44,093 nt of DNA, taken from positions 1 to 44,093 of the forward strand of contig CALZMZ010000008.1 of assembly GCA_945788685.1 (NCBI GenBank). Direction: 5' to 3'. A program made the position numbers and the translations under genes. Below, one piece after another: positions 1 to 8,408 of the stretch (position 1 is its first letter; each line of letters starts with the position of its first letter). The notes beneath the pieces were generated by a model. That model made no database searches. It saw nothing but the letters and a program-made list of their open reading frames with translations, and was not told where the DNA came from. Source of the DNA: Thermodesulfovibrionia bacterium (GTDB taxonomy: Bacteria > Nitrospirota > Thermodesulfovibrionia > UBA6902).

Positions 1-170
1 ACAATGGCCGTTGTCTTTTTTATAAAGTGAGCTTTGCCCATTGAATCTCCTGTGTCCATTTTCTCTTTTGCCTTATCTATAAAATTAATAGCTCCTTCAT
101 ATAGCATGTTTACTACCTGAATCCTGTCAGATTCGCTTACTTCCTTCGAATTGGTTGCTACATTCTCCAT
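1..170 (-). CDS. second FliS-like flagellar chaperone (partial, runs off left edge)
   Basis: The first 56 codons are visible; the gene continues beyond base 1. The N-terminus contains RIQVVNMLYEGAINFIDKAK and then a segment ending GKAHFIKKTTAIV. This aligns directly with the complete FliS at 4488-4886 (VQIVLMLYDGAINHLKRAK, then KGHHFSKATSIV). FliS binds the C-terminal D0 region of unpolymerised flagellin in the cytosol and prevents premature assembly. The start at 170 is supported by GGAGGATC just upstream of the ATG. The gene lies downstream of a glycosyltransferase gene on the same strand, but a 305-bp gap and a candidate sigma-54 site suggest its own promoter. A second FliS could serve a second flagellin or another export client; that is inference. 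Family assignment is firm, the specific role is not. Confidence 0.8.
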   Translation of the reverse strand, partial: MENVATNSKEVSESDRIQVVNMLYEGAINFIDKAKEKMDTGDSMGKAHFIKKTTAI

Positions 171-217
171 GTTGATCCTCCTTATATTTAGACTTGATCT
201 GTAATCGATATGTATTT

Positions 218-233
218 AGCAATATCTGTACCT
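218..233 (-). promoter_or_regulatory. candidate sigma-54 promoter for the second fliS
   Basis: On the minus strand AGGTAC-N5-TTGCT has GG and GC separated by exactly 10 nt, the -24/-12 geometry of sigma-54. It differs from TGGCAC-N5-TTGCW at two positions of the -24 box. It lies about 48 bases before the ATG at 170. It is weaker than the sites before flgF and fliK. The rest of the 305-bp gap 171-475 shows no gene or clear terminator. Confidence 0.4.
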
Positions 234-475
234 GTCTTTTTAAGCAAATATTCTTCAGGCAATTTAGTAATTCATGTGTATTGAGTTTCCTGAATAATTA
301 AGCGAAAATCTCTGTCGACTGATAATTGATGGAGCATGCTGCTATGGTAAAAACAGTCAGGAGCAGCAATGATGAAGAAATAACTTCCCTGCATGGAAAA
401 CTTTACCCGCTCATGCATGTATGACGTCCTGTCATAATATTCACAGTTTTCATTGATCGATATTCTCTGTCATTA

Positions 476-2689
476 TCAGCTCATATGTTTTACAGGGTTC
501 TTCTTTGCTGCAATCCGGTCAATCAATACATGAGCTCTCCTGTTCATCGGATCAAATATCAGAACTTTTTTCAGCACTGTTTCAGCCTGCTCTGACTTTC
601 CATTGTTAAAGAGAGCTTCAGAAAGGGAGGTAAGGGCGTCAAGGTTTGCAGGATGACATTGCAAAAACTCTTTTATCAGCTTTTCTACTGTATCAAACTG
701 TTCAAGTTCCATTCCCATCTTTATAACCGAATCAAGTACGTTTTTATTGTCCTGATCTATTCCAAAGGCCTCACACACCATACCAAAAGCCCTGTCCCTT
801 TCTCCCTGCTCCCAGCACGCAATGCTCTTAACATGGGTTTCCTTTATCATGTCTGCTTCAGTTTTCCGGGACAGCACGTTATTAAAAACATCTCTGACTT
901 TTTCAGCTGTTTTTTTCGCGTCAAATATGGTTTCTGCCCTTTTCAGGGCCAACTTCCCCAGATCATCCCGGACAGCGTTGTCGATTATCATTTCTTTCAT
1001 GGCTCGGTAAAGAGACAGGTGGTCATTGGGCTGGACCAGCATTCCCCCGTCTCCCACAACCTCAGGGATGGAACCGGAGTATGTTGATATAACAGGTGTA
1101 CCACATGCCATGCTTTCGATCAGTACCATTCCAAACTGTTCCTGCCATGACCTTGTAGATATGCTGGGAAGAACAAACATGTCAGAGATGTTATGCAGCT
1201 TATACATCTCCTCGTAGGGATATTCCTCAATAAATATGGTTGAACCGGAAATACCCACTGCCTCTGCCCTTTCACGGGCACCCTCCAGTTCAGGACCCCT
1301 GCCTACTATCAGGAACCTGATCCGCTTTTCATTCAGACTGCTATCACTGCAGATTCTGGATGCAGCATGGAGAAAATCATAAATGCCTTTTTCCCATACC
1401 ATTCTGCCGATAAACAGGACCACGAGGTCGTCCCGGTCAATTCCCATTTTTTTTCTTTCGGATTCAAGATTCTCCTCTACAGGTCTGAATACATTCAGGT
1501 CCACACCCATCGGTATTACATCTATTTTCTCTTCTGCAACGCCCTCGATCATCAGGGCCTCTTTTGCACGTTCTGTTACTGCTATAAAATGGTCTGCACC
1601 ATTTCGTACTGTATCCTTTATTTGATGTACTTCTTCATACTCTTCATAATTAAAAGGAATATTTTCCCATTCAAGACACACTACCTTGCATCCCGATCCC
1701 TGTTTGGCATGAACAGCCTGTGCTGAAAACTTATACGTAATGTCAGCAGTGAACACAAGGTCCTTGTCAGCCAGACTTTCTTCCAGTCCTTCCATCTCCA
1801 TTAAAAGTCCCTGTTGCTTAAAGGGCAGCTGTACTACCGGAAGTGTGATCCTGCTGATATCAAAATATGTCTGATTGGTTGTATAAGCTGTCATCTCAAA
1901 GCTTTCCCTCATCGGCTCATAATTCTGCATTTCCCATTTGTTCAGACTGGCACCTCTTACGATCGCGATCTTCTTGACTTCTTGCATATCTTTTTTTACA
2001 TGCTTTTCATCATGCCCATTTTTTTTGGCCTGAATAATATATTGAATGACATACAGATCCCGTATCTCTTCAGGGGTGAGTCCTGTCAGCTCTGCTCTGC
2101 CAAAAGATGTTTTTCCTGAGTAAGGATCATCGAGATGTTCGTATTCCGGGTTCATATTCAATGATAAGCCCGTTATTTCAAAACCGGCACTTCTTAAAAG
2201 GACCTCTATCTCTTTTCTTGTAAAAAACCTCAGATGTGTCTTGTCCAGAATACCGTGCTCTTCGTATATCCAGCGTCCATGAGCCAGCATGTTAATCACA
2301 CCATAGTAGCCAACATTAGGGATACTTGCCACAATACAGCCTGAGTCAGACAGAACTTCCCGGCACTTCTTAATAACTGCAAGAGGGTCCTTCAGGTGTT
2401 CCAGAACATCCGCAAATATTATGCAATCAAAGTATTCCTTTTTAAATTCAAGATCAAGATTCTCAATATCACCGCATATGACATGTGTCAGATTTTCTTC
2501 AGCTCTGTCACATACTCCCGGCGACAGTTCTATGCCGGTTACCTCTCTTGCCCCGTTCAGCAGTAGTCTCCTCCCGAGCAGACCTTCCCCGCACCCTACA
2601 TCAAGAATTCTTTCCGCATGTGCGGGAACAACTGCTCCCACCTCTCTTCGCTCCTGTCGGTAATACTCATCATTTCTGCCATCTGTCAT
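476..2689 (-). CDS. methyltransferase-glycosyltransferase-TPR protein, probable flagellin modification enzyme
   Basis: A 737-aa three-part protein. Residues about 1-210 are a class I SAM-dependent methyltransferase with motif I ILDVGCGEGLLGRRLL and FADVLEHL. Residues about 240-610 are a GT-B glycosyltransferase of the GT4 type: FIGRMVWEKGIYDFL in the nucleotide-sugar domain and EQFGMVLIE starting at 517, with the two glutamates (E517, E525) of the EX7E motif. Residues about 620-737 are helical and TPR-like (LDALTSLSEALFNNGKSEQA). No signal peptide or membrane segment is seen, so it should act in the cytosol before export. It lies between a fliS paralogue and a FliB-like gene, close to flagellin, so flagellin or another exported flagellar protein is the likely substrate (inference). 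A sigma-54-type site lies upstream. Surface glycan synthesis is an alternative role. Confidence 0.8.
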   Translation of the reverse strand: MTDGRNDEYYRQERREVGAVVPAHAERILDVGCGEGLLGRRLLLNGAREVTGIELSPGVCDRAEENLTHVICGDIENLDLEFKKEYFDCIIFADVLEHLKDPLAVIKKCREVLSDSGCIVASIPNVGYYGVINMLAHGRWIYEEHGILDKTHLRFFTRKEIEVLLRSAGFEITGLSLNMNPEYEHLDDPYSGKTSFGRAELTGLTPEEIRDLYVIQYIIQAKKNGHDEKHVKKDMQEVKKIAIVRGASLNKWEMQNYEPMRESFEMTAYTTNQTYFDISRITLPVVQLPFKQQGLLMEMEGLEESLADKDLVFTADITYKFSAQAVHAKQGSGCKVVCLEWENIPFNYEEYEEVHQIKDTVRNGADHFIAVTERAKEALMIEGVAEEKIDVIPMGVDLNVFRPVEENLESERKKMGIDRDDLVVLFIGRMVWEKGIYDFLHAASRICSDSSLNEKRIRFLIVGRGPELEGARERAEAVGISGSTIFIEEYPYEEMYKLHNISDMFVLPSISTRSWQEQFGMVLIESMACGTPVISTYSGSIPEVVGDGGMLVQPNDHLSLYRAMKEMIIDNAVRDDLGKLALKRAETIFDAKKTAEKVRDVFNNVLSRKTEADMIKETHVKSIACWEQGERDRAFGMVCEAFGIDQDNKNVLDSVIKMGMELEQFDTVEKLIKEFLQCHPANLDALTSLSEALFNNGKSEQAETVLKKVLIFDPMNRRAHVLIDRIAAKKNPVKHMS

Positions 2690-2761
2690 GTGTCATCTTC
2701 CTCCATCGGTCCTGAGCATCGATTATCTTTCCAGCATTACAATAATCACATCACTGACTCT

Positions 2762-2777
2762 TGCAACTACCCTGCCA
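2762..2777 (-). promoter_or_regulatory. candidate sigma-54 promoter for the glycosyltransferase gene
   Basis: TGGCAG-N5-TTGCA on the minus strand matches TGGCAC-N5-TTGCW with one substitution and has the required GG-N10-GC spacing. The predicted start of transcription falls about 60 nt before the ATG at 2689. The remainder of the 282-bp gap 2690-2971 shows no gene. Confidence 0.55.
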
Positions 2778-2971
2778 GAAATATTCACCTCCCATAACCT
2801 AATGCTATTAATTATATTTAATACCTTAACTGCCTTTATTTATTTATTATTTTAAATATCAAAAAATATGGGTTACAGCAGGGTACGTATTGATACACAT
2901 TGCATCAGACCTGATCCGTCAATATTATGACCTGGTCCGTCGGACATCCAATGCAGAATGATACGTGAGGT

Positions 2972-4201
2972 TTATAACTTCAGCAAAAAATGGTACAGGT
3001 TTGGATTTGACAGAATGTTCACCATTTGAGGAGATTTTAGATATTTTATTGATTTCCTGTGAAAAAAATTTTCCTCAACAAATTTTATCGCTTCCAGGAC
3101 ATCTGAGGAGGTAATTTCTTTCTTTTCATATAAGAGCCTGTCCAGCAACAACATGCGAAAAAAAGAGTAACAAAGAATAAGGTGGTTAATTCCATACATA
3201 CATCCTTTTTGCGTAAAGGTCCCCACACTCTGTAACTTATGAATCATGTATTTCTCGATGATACCTGAAAATTTCTGAAGCTCATGTAAATAGTCATCAT
3301 GATATACTTCCTGCAAACGATTTCTTATATTATCAATCACCTCTCTTGATGATAAAATACCTGTATCATGGCAGGGCCCTGTTCCCTTTTTTCCGCTTAT
3401 AAATATATCCATTGACATGACATGTGCAATATGAGACATGAGATTCATTTTTTCTCCATACTGGGACGGCAGCTGCTCACATTCATCAAGGAAAGACTGT
3501 TTATGGTCCATCAGGTATTCCCTGCTGCACATCAGATCAGTCTTCTCTGGCTTGCCAAGCTTATAGCTCTCATATATAGCATTCATCCATTTTCCGGCAA
3601 TGAACAGGTTATGTTCAGCATTAAATGAGTCCTGCAAAAAAAGAGATGAAAGTCCATCAATCAGGGAAAACACTCTTTCCCATTTAATAGTGTAATCATC
3701 ATAAAATGTAAGCAGGCCTGTACAATGTAAATTATTGTTCCATTCAATCCGGATTATCGAAATCTCTTCAGATGAAAGAAGCGACTTGAGTATTGATGGA
3801 CAGGCAAAACTTGTTTTAAGATGCATTCCACGAGGTGAATAACCGCTTACCTCAAGAGGGAAGTACTTGCAGGTGCGGCTCTTTGTTTCCGGTCCAAACG
3901 TGCTGTGAATGTAACACCTGTTATCTTCAAGCATAAATACACATCCATCTTTTCGAAGCTGGAGTTTATAAACAGTTTCTCCATCTTTCTGGATCTCTTC
4001 GGAAAATGATTCATATTCTTCAGGCAAATCAGAATTCTTCAGGATGTCTTTATGTTGAATATATTCCTCTTCACTTAACTCTATTGACCAGTCCTTACAG
4101 CACTTTCCGCACATTTCGCATGGAGAGCTTGAAAAATTTGATGGAAATAAAATAAATTGACCAACCGGAATACTTTTGTCTGTTGCCGTGGATTCTTTCA
4201 T
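2972..4201 (-). CDS. fliB: FliB-like flagellin lysine N-methylase (cysteine-cluster protein)
   Basis: A 409-aa protein with an N-terminal cysteine cluster: PCEMCGKCC gives C28, C31, C34 and C35, followed by C87, C96, C111 (RTCKYFPLE) and C134. This pattern is that of YkgJ/FliB proteins, where the cysteines hold a metal or Fe-S centre. FliB methylates lysines of flagellin in Salmonella. The length of about 400 aa fits FliB better than short YkgJ proteins. It lies between a glycosyltransferase gene and fliS, so a role in modifying flagellin is reasonable. The start is uncertain because no Shine-Dalgarno precedes the ATG at 4201. No sigma-54 or sigma-28 site was found in the 286-bp gap 4202-4487. 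A generic cysteine-cluster protein acting on another target remains possible. Confidence 0.7.
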   Translation of the reverse strand: MKESTATDKSIPVGQFILFPSNFSSSPCEMCGKCCKDWSIELSEEEYIQHKDILKNSDLPEEYESFSEEIQKDGETVYKLQLRKDGCVFMLEDNRCYIHSTFGPETKSRTCKYFPLEVSGYSPRGMHLKTSFACPSILKSLLSSEEISIIRIEWNNNLHCTGLLTFYDDYTIKWERVFSLIDGLSSLFLQDSFNAEHNLFIAGKWMNAIYESYKLGKPEKTDLMCSREYLMDHKQSFLDECEQLPSQYGEKMNLMSHIAHVMSMDIFISGKKGTGPCHDTGILSSREVIDNIRNRLQEVYHDDYLHELQKFSGIIEKYMIHKLQSVGTFTQKGCMYGINHLILCYSFFRMLLLDRLLYEKKEITSSDVLEAIKFVEENFFHRKSIKYLKSPQMVNILSNPNLYHFLLKL

Positions 4202-4487
4202 CTATTATTTATACAGGTTACTTAACATCATAGCAGCAATACATATCCGGCGTTTAATGCCATGCTTCATACACCTTTCTGAAGGTCTTTACTATTCGTA
4301 ACTGTAGCACAACAAATGGAATTAATAAACATAAGGTCATTAAACAGCTGATGTAACTCAAATCGACGTACGGCAACGCAGTAATTATTTCACTATAGTA
4401 CGCATGACAATACATCGATGGTTTTTATCTGGTACCTGATGAGCTTGAATGAAAATGCAGGGTGCGTACAAATTAGTTTGCAGTTTG

Positions 4488-4886
4488 TTAAAGGGACGTG
4501 CTTACTCCGGCATGCTGATTCTGTTTCATGCCATCCATCATCTCTTTCCATCCACTTCTGATTGTATCCAGAACTTTTTCTGCTTCTTCCAATGATTTAA
4601 TGTCATTATGTAGATTGGCATACAGAAGACGCTGCAATACATAGTCGTAAAGACGTCTCAGATTAACTGATATGTCACCGCCCTTTTCCATGTCAAGAAC
4701 ATTGGAAAGCTCACTGACAATGGAGGTCGCTTTTGAGAAATGATGTCCTTTGGAAATATTATCACCATTATTGATTTTGACCTTGGCTCTCTTCAGGTGA
4801 TTTATCGCCCCATCATATAACATGAGAACTATCTGCACATTATCCGTGGTTTCAATAACTGTTTTTTTATAAGCTGCGATATCCAT
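4488..4886 (-). CDS. fliS: flagellar export chaperone FliS
   Basis: A 132-aa protein, the normal FliS length, starting MDIAAYKKTVIETTDNVQIVLMLYDGAI. The LMLYDGAI segment followed by a lysine-rich helix is diagnostic. FliS binds the disordered C-terminus of flagellin in the cytosol and, in some bacteria, also contacts FliW. The gene lies 10 bp downstream of fliD in the usual flagellin-flaG-fliD-fliS order and is probably transcribed from the sigma-28 promoter before flagellin. A partial paralogue lies at 1-170. The flagellin encoded here lacks a normal C-terminus in its present frame, which would remove the main FliS binding site. Confidence 0.96.
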   Translation of the reverse strand: MDIAAYKKTVIETTDNVQIVLMLYDGAINHLKRAKVKINNGDNISKGHHFSKATSIVSELSNVLDMEKGGDISVNLRRLYDYVLQRLLYANLHNDIKSLEEAEKVLDTIRSGWKEMMDGMKQNQHAGVSTSL

Positions 4887-4896
4887 TAATACGTTT

Positions 4897-6267
4897 CTAT
4901 GCCTGCGTAGAGAATCCGGTCAGGTAACTCCCTATAGTGTTATAGCTTCCCACGAGCTGTTCCAGGGCAGAAAATTTTCTCACCATCTCATCTTCGGTTT
5001 TTTCAAGTCTGTACTCCATGTTTCTGATGGTAGTGGAAAGACTGTCAATTATGTCCTGCAATCCATCTTTTCTTAATTCAATTGATCCGTCAACTGTACT
5101 TGATATATCTGATATATATCCTGATAGCTTTACCGCAATCCCGTTTGTACTGTCTCCAAAGAGATCCGCTATATCATCAAGATTAGTTCCAAGTTTTGTC
5201 TCCAGAGTGGTTGAGTTGATTTGAAGGTCCCCGGTTTCATGATCTGTTGTAATTCCGATCTCTGCAAGTATACTAAGACTGCCCGAAAGTCCGGATACAC
5301 TGCTGGAAACGAAATTTCTCAAGTTATTCTGTATGGTTCGGGTTGTCCCCTCACCCAGAAAGATTCCACTTTCTTTAGAATCAGCGTCATAAAGTGAATT
5401 TGAAGTGATGAAAGTAGTAACATCGTTGTAAGCTGTAACAAACTCCTGAATCTGTTCTTTTATTGATTCATTATCTGCTGCTACAGTAACTGAAGTGGAA
5501 GCGTTTTCCTTTTTTAAAGTGAGCGTCACTCCGTTTATCACATCGCTGACCGAGTTTGAGCTTCTTGTTATCTGCAAACCGTCGACTGTAAAATCTGCAT
5601 CAGCAGCTGTCTTGTTCTCGGCAAATGCTGAAGCAGTAAAGTCAACAGTGCTGCCGGTGCCATCAAGCGTGGTGCCGGCATCGATTGTGATAGTATTTGC
5701 AGCACCTGTTCCATTTCCTGAAACAACCAATCGATAATTCGTTCCATCATTGACTACTGTTGCCGTAACTCCCGGGTTATTGACGTCATTATTAATCAGG
5801 TCCTTAAGACCGTCCAAAGTTGTGCCATCAGCAACTGTGAGACTGGTTTGAGTTGTCCCATACGTATACTGAAACACCTTGGCACTTCCACTGCCATTGA
5901 CAACATCAGTTGATGCAGTCAATCCTGTACCATTATGCACTTCCTTTTCTGCAGAAGCCAGCGATGTAATGGATACACTGTAATTCCCGACAGATGCTGT
6001 CCCCGTAGTTGAAGAATCAAGAACTGTCGAATCACCTTCAGAGCTGGTTTTCACAAAAAAGCTTGAAGTGGTTTTTAATTTATCAACTGAACTTTTAAGA
6101 TCTGATAACTTGGCAGAAAGCTCACTATATGTGCTTATCCTGCTGCTGTAATCAGTCTTTTTGGTTTCAAGTATCTCAATGGGCCGACGCCTGATCTCAA
6201 TGAGTTGAGATATTAATTCATTATAATCTATACCTGTATTAAGTCCGCCAACACTGAAACTGGACAT
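4897..6267 (-). CDS. fliD: flagellar filament cap protein FliD (HAP2)
   Basis: A 456-aa protein. The N-terminus MSSFSVGGLNTGIDYNELISQLIEI is the FliD N-domain, and the middle is a Ser/Thr/Gly/Asp-rich surface region. The C-terminus contains coiled-coil heptads (LEKTEDEMVRKFSALEQLVGSY) typical of the D0/D1 legs. The oligomeric cap sits at the tip of the filament and folds incoming flagellin. A strong AAGGAGGG precedes the ATG at 6267 and is contained in the last codons of flaG, whose stop is 1 bp away, so the two genes are translationally coupled. Confidence 0.96.
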   Translation of the reverse strand: MSSFSVGGLNTGIDYNELISQLIEIRRRPIEILETKKTDYSSRISTYSELSAKLSDLKSSVDKLKTTSSFFVKTSSEGDSTVLDSSTTGTASVGNYSVSITSLASAEKEVHNGTGLTASTDVVNGSGSAKVFQYTYGTTQTSLTVADGTTLDGLKDLINNDVNNPGVTATVVNDGTNYRLVVSGNGTGAANTITIDAGTTLDGTGSTVDFTASAFAENKTAADADFTVDGLQITRSSNSVSDVINGVTLTLKKENASTSVTVAADNESIKEQIQEFVTAYNDVTTFITSNSLYDADSKESGIFLGEGTTRTIQNNLRNFVSSSVSGLSGSLSILAEIGITTDHETGDLQINSTTLETKLGTNLDDIADLFGDSTNGIAVKLSGYISDISSTVDGSIELRKDGLQDIIDSLSTTIRNMEYRLEKTEDEMVRKFSALEQLVGSYNTIGSYLTGFSTQA

Positions 6268-6268
6268 A

Positions 6269-6634
6269 TTATCCCTCCTTGTCTATTAGGAGACCTTTTA
6301 AATCTTTTGCATTCTTTGAAAGCTCTACCAGCTCTTTTGGTGGAACCTGCCTGATTACCTCTTCTGTTTCACTGTCAACAATCTTCACTATCACCATATT
6401 AATATCGTCTTCTACTTCAAGTTGAATTTTCCGGTTGAATAACCGGGCAGTTCCGGCTACTCGTTCCATAGCCTCACTGATATCAACACTATCCTGCTTT
6501 TTGAGGTCTTCATTATTAACTACCTTTTCTTCCTCCTTAACTGCTTTTTCAGCCCTAACTTTACTTCGATTATCAGTTTGGGTTGCTGGCATCATCTCTA
6601 ACCCTGCCTTTTTATCGAAAATACCGTTAATCAT
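6269..6634 (-). CDS. flaG: FlaG-family flagellar protein
   Basis: A 121-aa protein with a charged N-terminal half and a C-terminal FlaG domain: VEDDINMVIVKIVDSETEEVIRQVPPKELVEL. FlaG proteins are small filament-associated factors that influence filament length or stability; their biochemical role is poorly defined. The start at 6634 follows GGAGGGAG. The gene lies between flagellin and fliD, the conserved position. The frameshifted flagellin frame reads past a hairpin at 6665-6695 and slightly into the flaG start. Confidence 0.92.
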   Translation of the reverse strand: MINGIFDKKAGLEMMPATQTDNRSKVRAEKAVKEEEKVVNNEDLKKQDSVDISEAMERVAGTARLFNRKIQLEVEDDINMVIVKIVDSETEEVIRQVPPKELVELSKNAKDLKGLLIDKEG

Positions 6635-7571
6635 TTTGTCTCACTCCCTCCAGAAATTTTATTATCAGGGGCAGAGCGTAAAACTCTGCCCCTGAAGTAA
6701 GCGTCTTACTTGACTTTACGACAGCAGCTGGAGAGCATACTGCGGGATTGTGTTTGCCTGAGAAAGAACGGCAACTCCAGCCTGCAGAATGATCTGACTT
6801 CTTGTGAGTTGTGAGATTTGCTGTCTCAATTGCAAAGTCAGCATCTGCAATTCTTGAGTTAGCAGCTGAAAGGTTCTCAGATGCGATCTCAAGGTTAGCA
6901 ATTGTACTTCCGAGCCTGTTCTGAACAGCACCGAGATTACCTCGCCTGGTGGAAACAGTTGATATTGCACTATCCAGTACAGTCAGCATTGACTGGGCAG
7001 CACCAACTGAATCGATACTTGATAACGCGTCTGTTGTCAGATTAAGAGCTGATGCATCAATATTTCCAAATGTGGTTGCAGAGATTTTAATTCTGTCATT
7101 GGTAGTGTTATTGATACCAACCTGAAGTGATACACCAGTTGCGCTCAGACTTCCATCCATAAGCTTCAGACCGTTAAAATCTGTTGTATCTGAAATTCTG
7201 TCTATTTCAGACTTAAGATCAGCAAACTCTGTCTGCAGAGCAGTCCTGTCAGAAGTTGAGAGCGTGCCAGTCGCAGACTGCTGTGAGAGCTCTCTCATCC
7301 TGGTAAGGATGTTATGGATCTCGTTCATGCCGCCTTCTGCAGTCTGCACAACAGATATACCATCCTGTGCATTTCTGACTGCCTGGTTAAGACTCCTGAC
7401 ATGAGCGGTCAACTTCATGGAAATAGCCATTCCAGCTGCATCATCCTTTGCAGAGTTGATCCTGAGACCTGAAGACAGTCTCGCAACTGAAGTTCCCAGC
7501 TGATTCTGTGTGGTCTTAACGTTTCTCTGAGAATTCAGAGACAGTAGGTTAGTGTTAACTATTAAACTCAT
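6627..7571 (-). CDS. fliC: flagellin, C-terminus frameshifted by a 7-bp duplication
   Basis: The filament subunit. The N-terminus MSLIVNTNLLSLNSQRNV and the LSSGLRINSAKDDAAGMAIS block are classic D0/D1 flagellin. The start at 7571 is set by AAGGAGGAAT and by homology; an upstream in-frame start at 7595 would add 8 residues. The C-terminal domain runs normally through SRIADADFAIETANLT, about residue 252, and then leaves frame. CTCACAA occurs twice in tandem (6802-6815). With one copy removed the frame continues RSQIILQAGVAVLSQANTIP and ends at 6716, giving a normal 282-aa flagellin. As it stands, the C-terminal D0 helix is replaced by about 60 unrelated residues read through a hairpin to 6627. 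It is either a pseudogene, a phase-variable OFF state or a sequence error. Expression: sigma-28 promoter 7740-7766. Confidence 0.9.
   Translation of the reverse strand: MSLIVNTNLLSLNSQRNVKTTQNQLGTSVARLSSGLRINSAKDDAAGMAISMKLTAHVRSLNQAVRNAQDGISVVQTAEGGMNEIHNILTRMRELSQQSATGTLSTSDRTALQTEFADLKSEIDRISDTTDFNGLKLMDGSLSATGVSLQVGINNTTNDRIKISATTFGNIDASALNLTTDALSSIDSVGAAQSMLTVLDSAISTVSTRRGNLGAVQNRLGSTIANLEIASENLSAANSRIADADFAIETANLTTHKKSDHSAGWSCRSFSGKHNPAVCSPAAVVKSSKTLTSGAEFYALPLIIKFLEGVRQND
6665..6695 (-). terminator. hairpin after flagellin
   Basis: A perfect 12-bp stem (TCAGGGGCAGAG pairing with CTCTGCCCCTGA) with a 7-nt loop lies 21 bp downstream of the normal flagellin stop at 6716. The downstream tract in the minus direction is AT-rich but has no clean U run. 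It probably attenuates transcription into flaG-fliD-fliS or stabilises flagellin mRNA. Confidence 0.6.
6802..6815 (-). repeat. 7-bp tandem duplication inside flagellin
   Basis: TTGTGAG TTGTGAG on the plus strand (CTCACAA CTCACAA in the gene). Removing one unit restores a canonical flagellin C-terminus. Copy-number change at such a unit would switch the reading frame. Confidence 0.9.
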
Positions 7572-7739
7572 TTTATTCCTCCTTGATTTAGTCACCAGAC
7601 CTTTTTGTCAAGCGACTCTTTTGGCTTCCTTGCCAGTATTTACAGGCTCATGCCTGCATTAAAAAACTCAGGGTTAGGTCATGTTGTCGGTTTTTGTTCC
7701 CTCCTTTCCTGACCGTTACCTATTTGATCTTTAGCTTAC
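7572..7739 (-). promoter_or_regulatory. flagellin mRNA leader with probable CsrA sites
   Basis: The leader of about 160 nt contains a hairpin with stem TGGC/GCCA and loop AAGGAA (7622-7635). The Shine-Dalgarno AAGGAGG lies at 7578-7584, about 46 nt away. CsrA prefers GGA in hairpin loops, and a dimer can bridge two sites at this distance. A further GGA cluster, CAGGAAAGGAGGGAAC, lies at 7696-7711. csrA and fliW are the next genes upstream. The layout resembles the B. subtilis hag leader, where CsrA blocks the ribosome and FliW relieves it. Confidence 0.6.
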
Positions 7740-7766
7740 TTATCGGCTTTTCATCGGAAATCTTTA
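7740..7766 (-). promoter_or_regulatory. sigma-28 (FliA) promoter of flagellin
   Basis: Minus-strand TAAA-N15-GCCGATAA is an exact match to the sigma-28 consensus in both boxes and in spacing. It lies about 170 bases before the flagellin ATG, and fliA is encoded in this window. The rest of the 426-bp gap 7572-7997 holds the leader and no gene. Confidence 0.9.
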
Positions 7767-7997
7767 GGAAAAAAGAAGCACTTCGGGGAAAAATAAAACC
7801 TTTATTTTTATTTCAAAAAGACAATATCACACTATACCATTATAGGCTTCTTAAAGCATAACTGATGTTATAACATGTCTTAAACATGCAAAAACAAGGA
7901 TCCAGATTAATACTGTAGCGGTTAAGAAACGCGGGTAATATTGCAAAGATTTACAATGCGGAATAAAAATAATGGATTGTCAGTGGAGAAACATCCC

Positions 7998-8408
7998 TTA
8001 TCCTATCTTCTCAAATGTCTTATCACTATTTTCAAGGACAACCTGCATGCCCTTTCTCGTCCCGGCATTAATCAGCAGGGGTCCCTGGAAATTAGCAATG
8101 ACATCCTCACCATCAACTCTCATAGTTACAAGCACGGCCAGATCATCACTGTTCTCCAATTGAAGAGATTTTTGCACTTTTTTATCAAGGTCTACATTAT
8201 AGCCTTCTGCTATTTCATCAGGTGGGACCACAATAAATGCAATATCAGGGTCGTCCACAGCCTGAAGCCATTTTAAAGGAGTGTCCTTATGATCGATAAG
8301 AATAAATTTTTTCATATCAGGCAATCCAATCAGTCCATCTGGAAAATGAACAATCTTATCCTGTTCAACTTCAAGTTCACCAAATCTGGATGTTATTAAT
8401 TTTATCAT
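7998..8408 (-). CDS. fliW: flagellar assembly factor FliW
   Basis: A 136-aa protein, normal FliW length, with ITSRFGELEVEQDKIVHFPDGLIGLPDMKKFILID at the N-terminus and VTMRVDGEDVIANFQGPLLINAGTRKGMQVVL near the C-terminus. FliW binds flagellin in the cytosol and, when free, binds CsrA and relieves repression of flagellin translation. It overlaps csrA by 4 bp, so both are made together. If the flagellin C-terminus is really altered, FliW partitioning could be disturbed, because FliW contacts the C-terminal region of flagellin in characterised systems. Confidence 0.96.
   Translation of the reverse strand: MIKLITSRFGELEVEQDKIVHFPDGLIGLPDMKKFILIDHKDTPLKWLQAVDDPDIAFIVVPPDEIAEGYNVDLDKKVQKSLQLENSDDLAVLVTMRVDGEDVIANFQGPLLINAGTRKGMQVVLENSDKTFEKIG

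Noticed and set aside
653-2715. Several plus-strand frames opposite the glycosyltransferase gene
   Set aside because: Shadows of one long gene with clear methyltransferase and glycosyltransferase motifs.
6716-6970. 84-aa frame as an independent small gene
   Set aside because: Its last part is the displaced flagellin C-terminus; the first part is an out-of-frame translation of flagellin.
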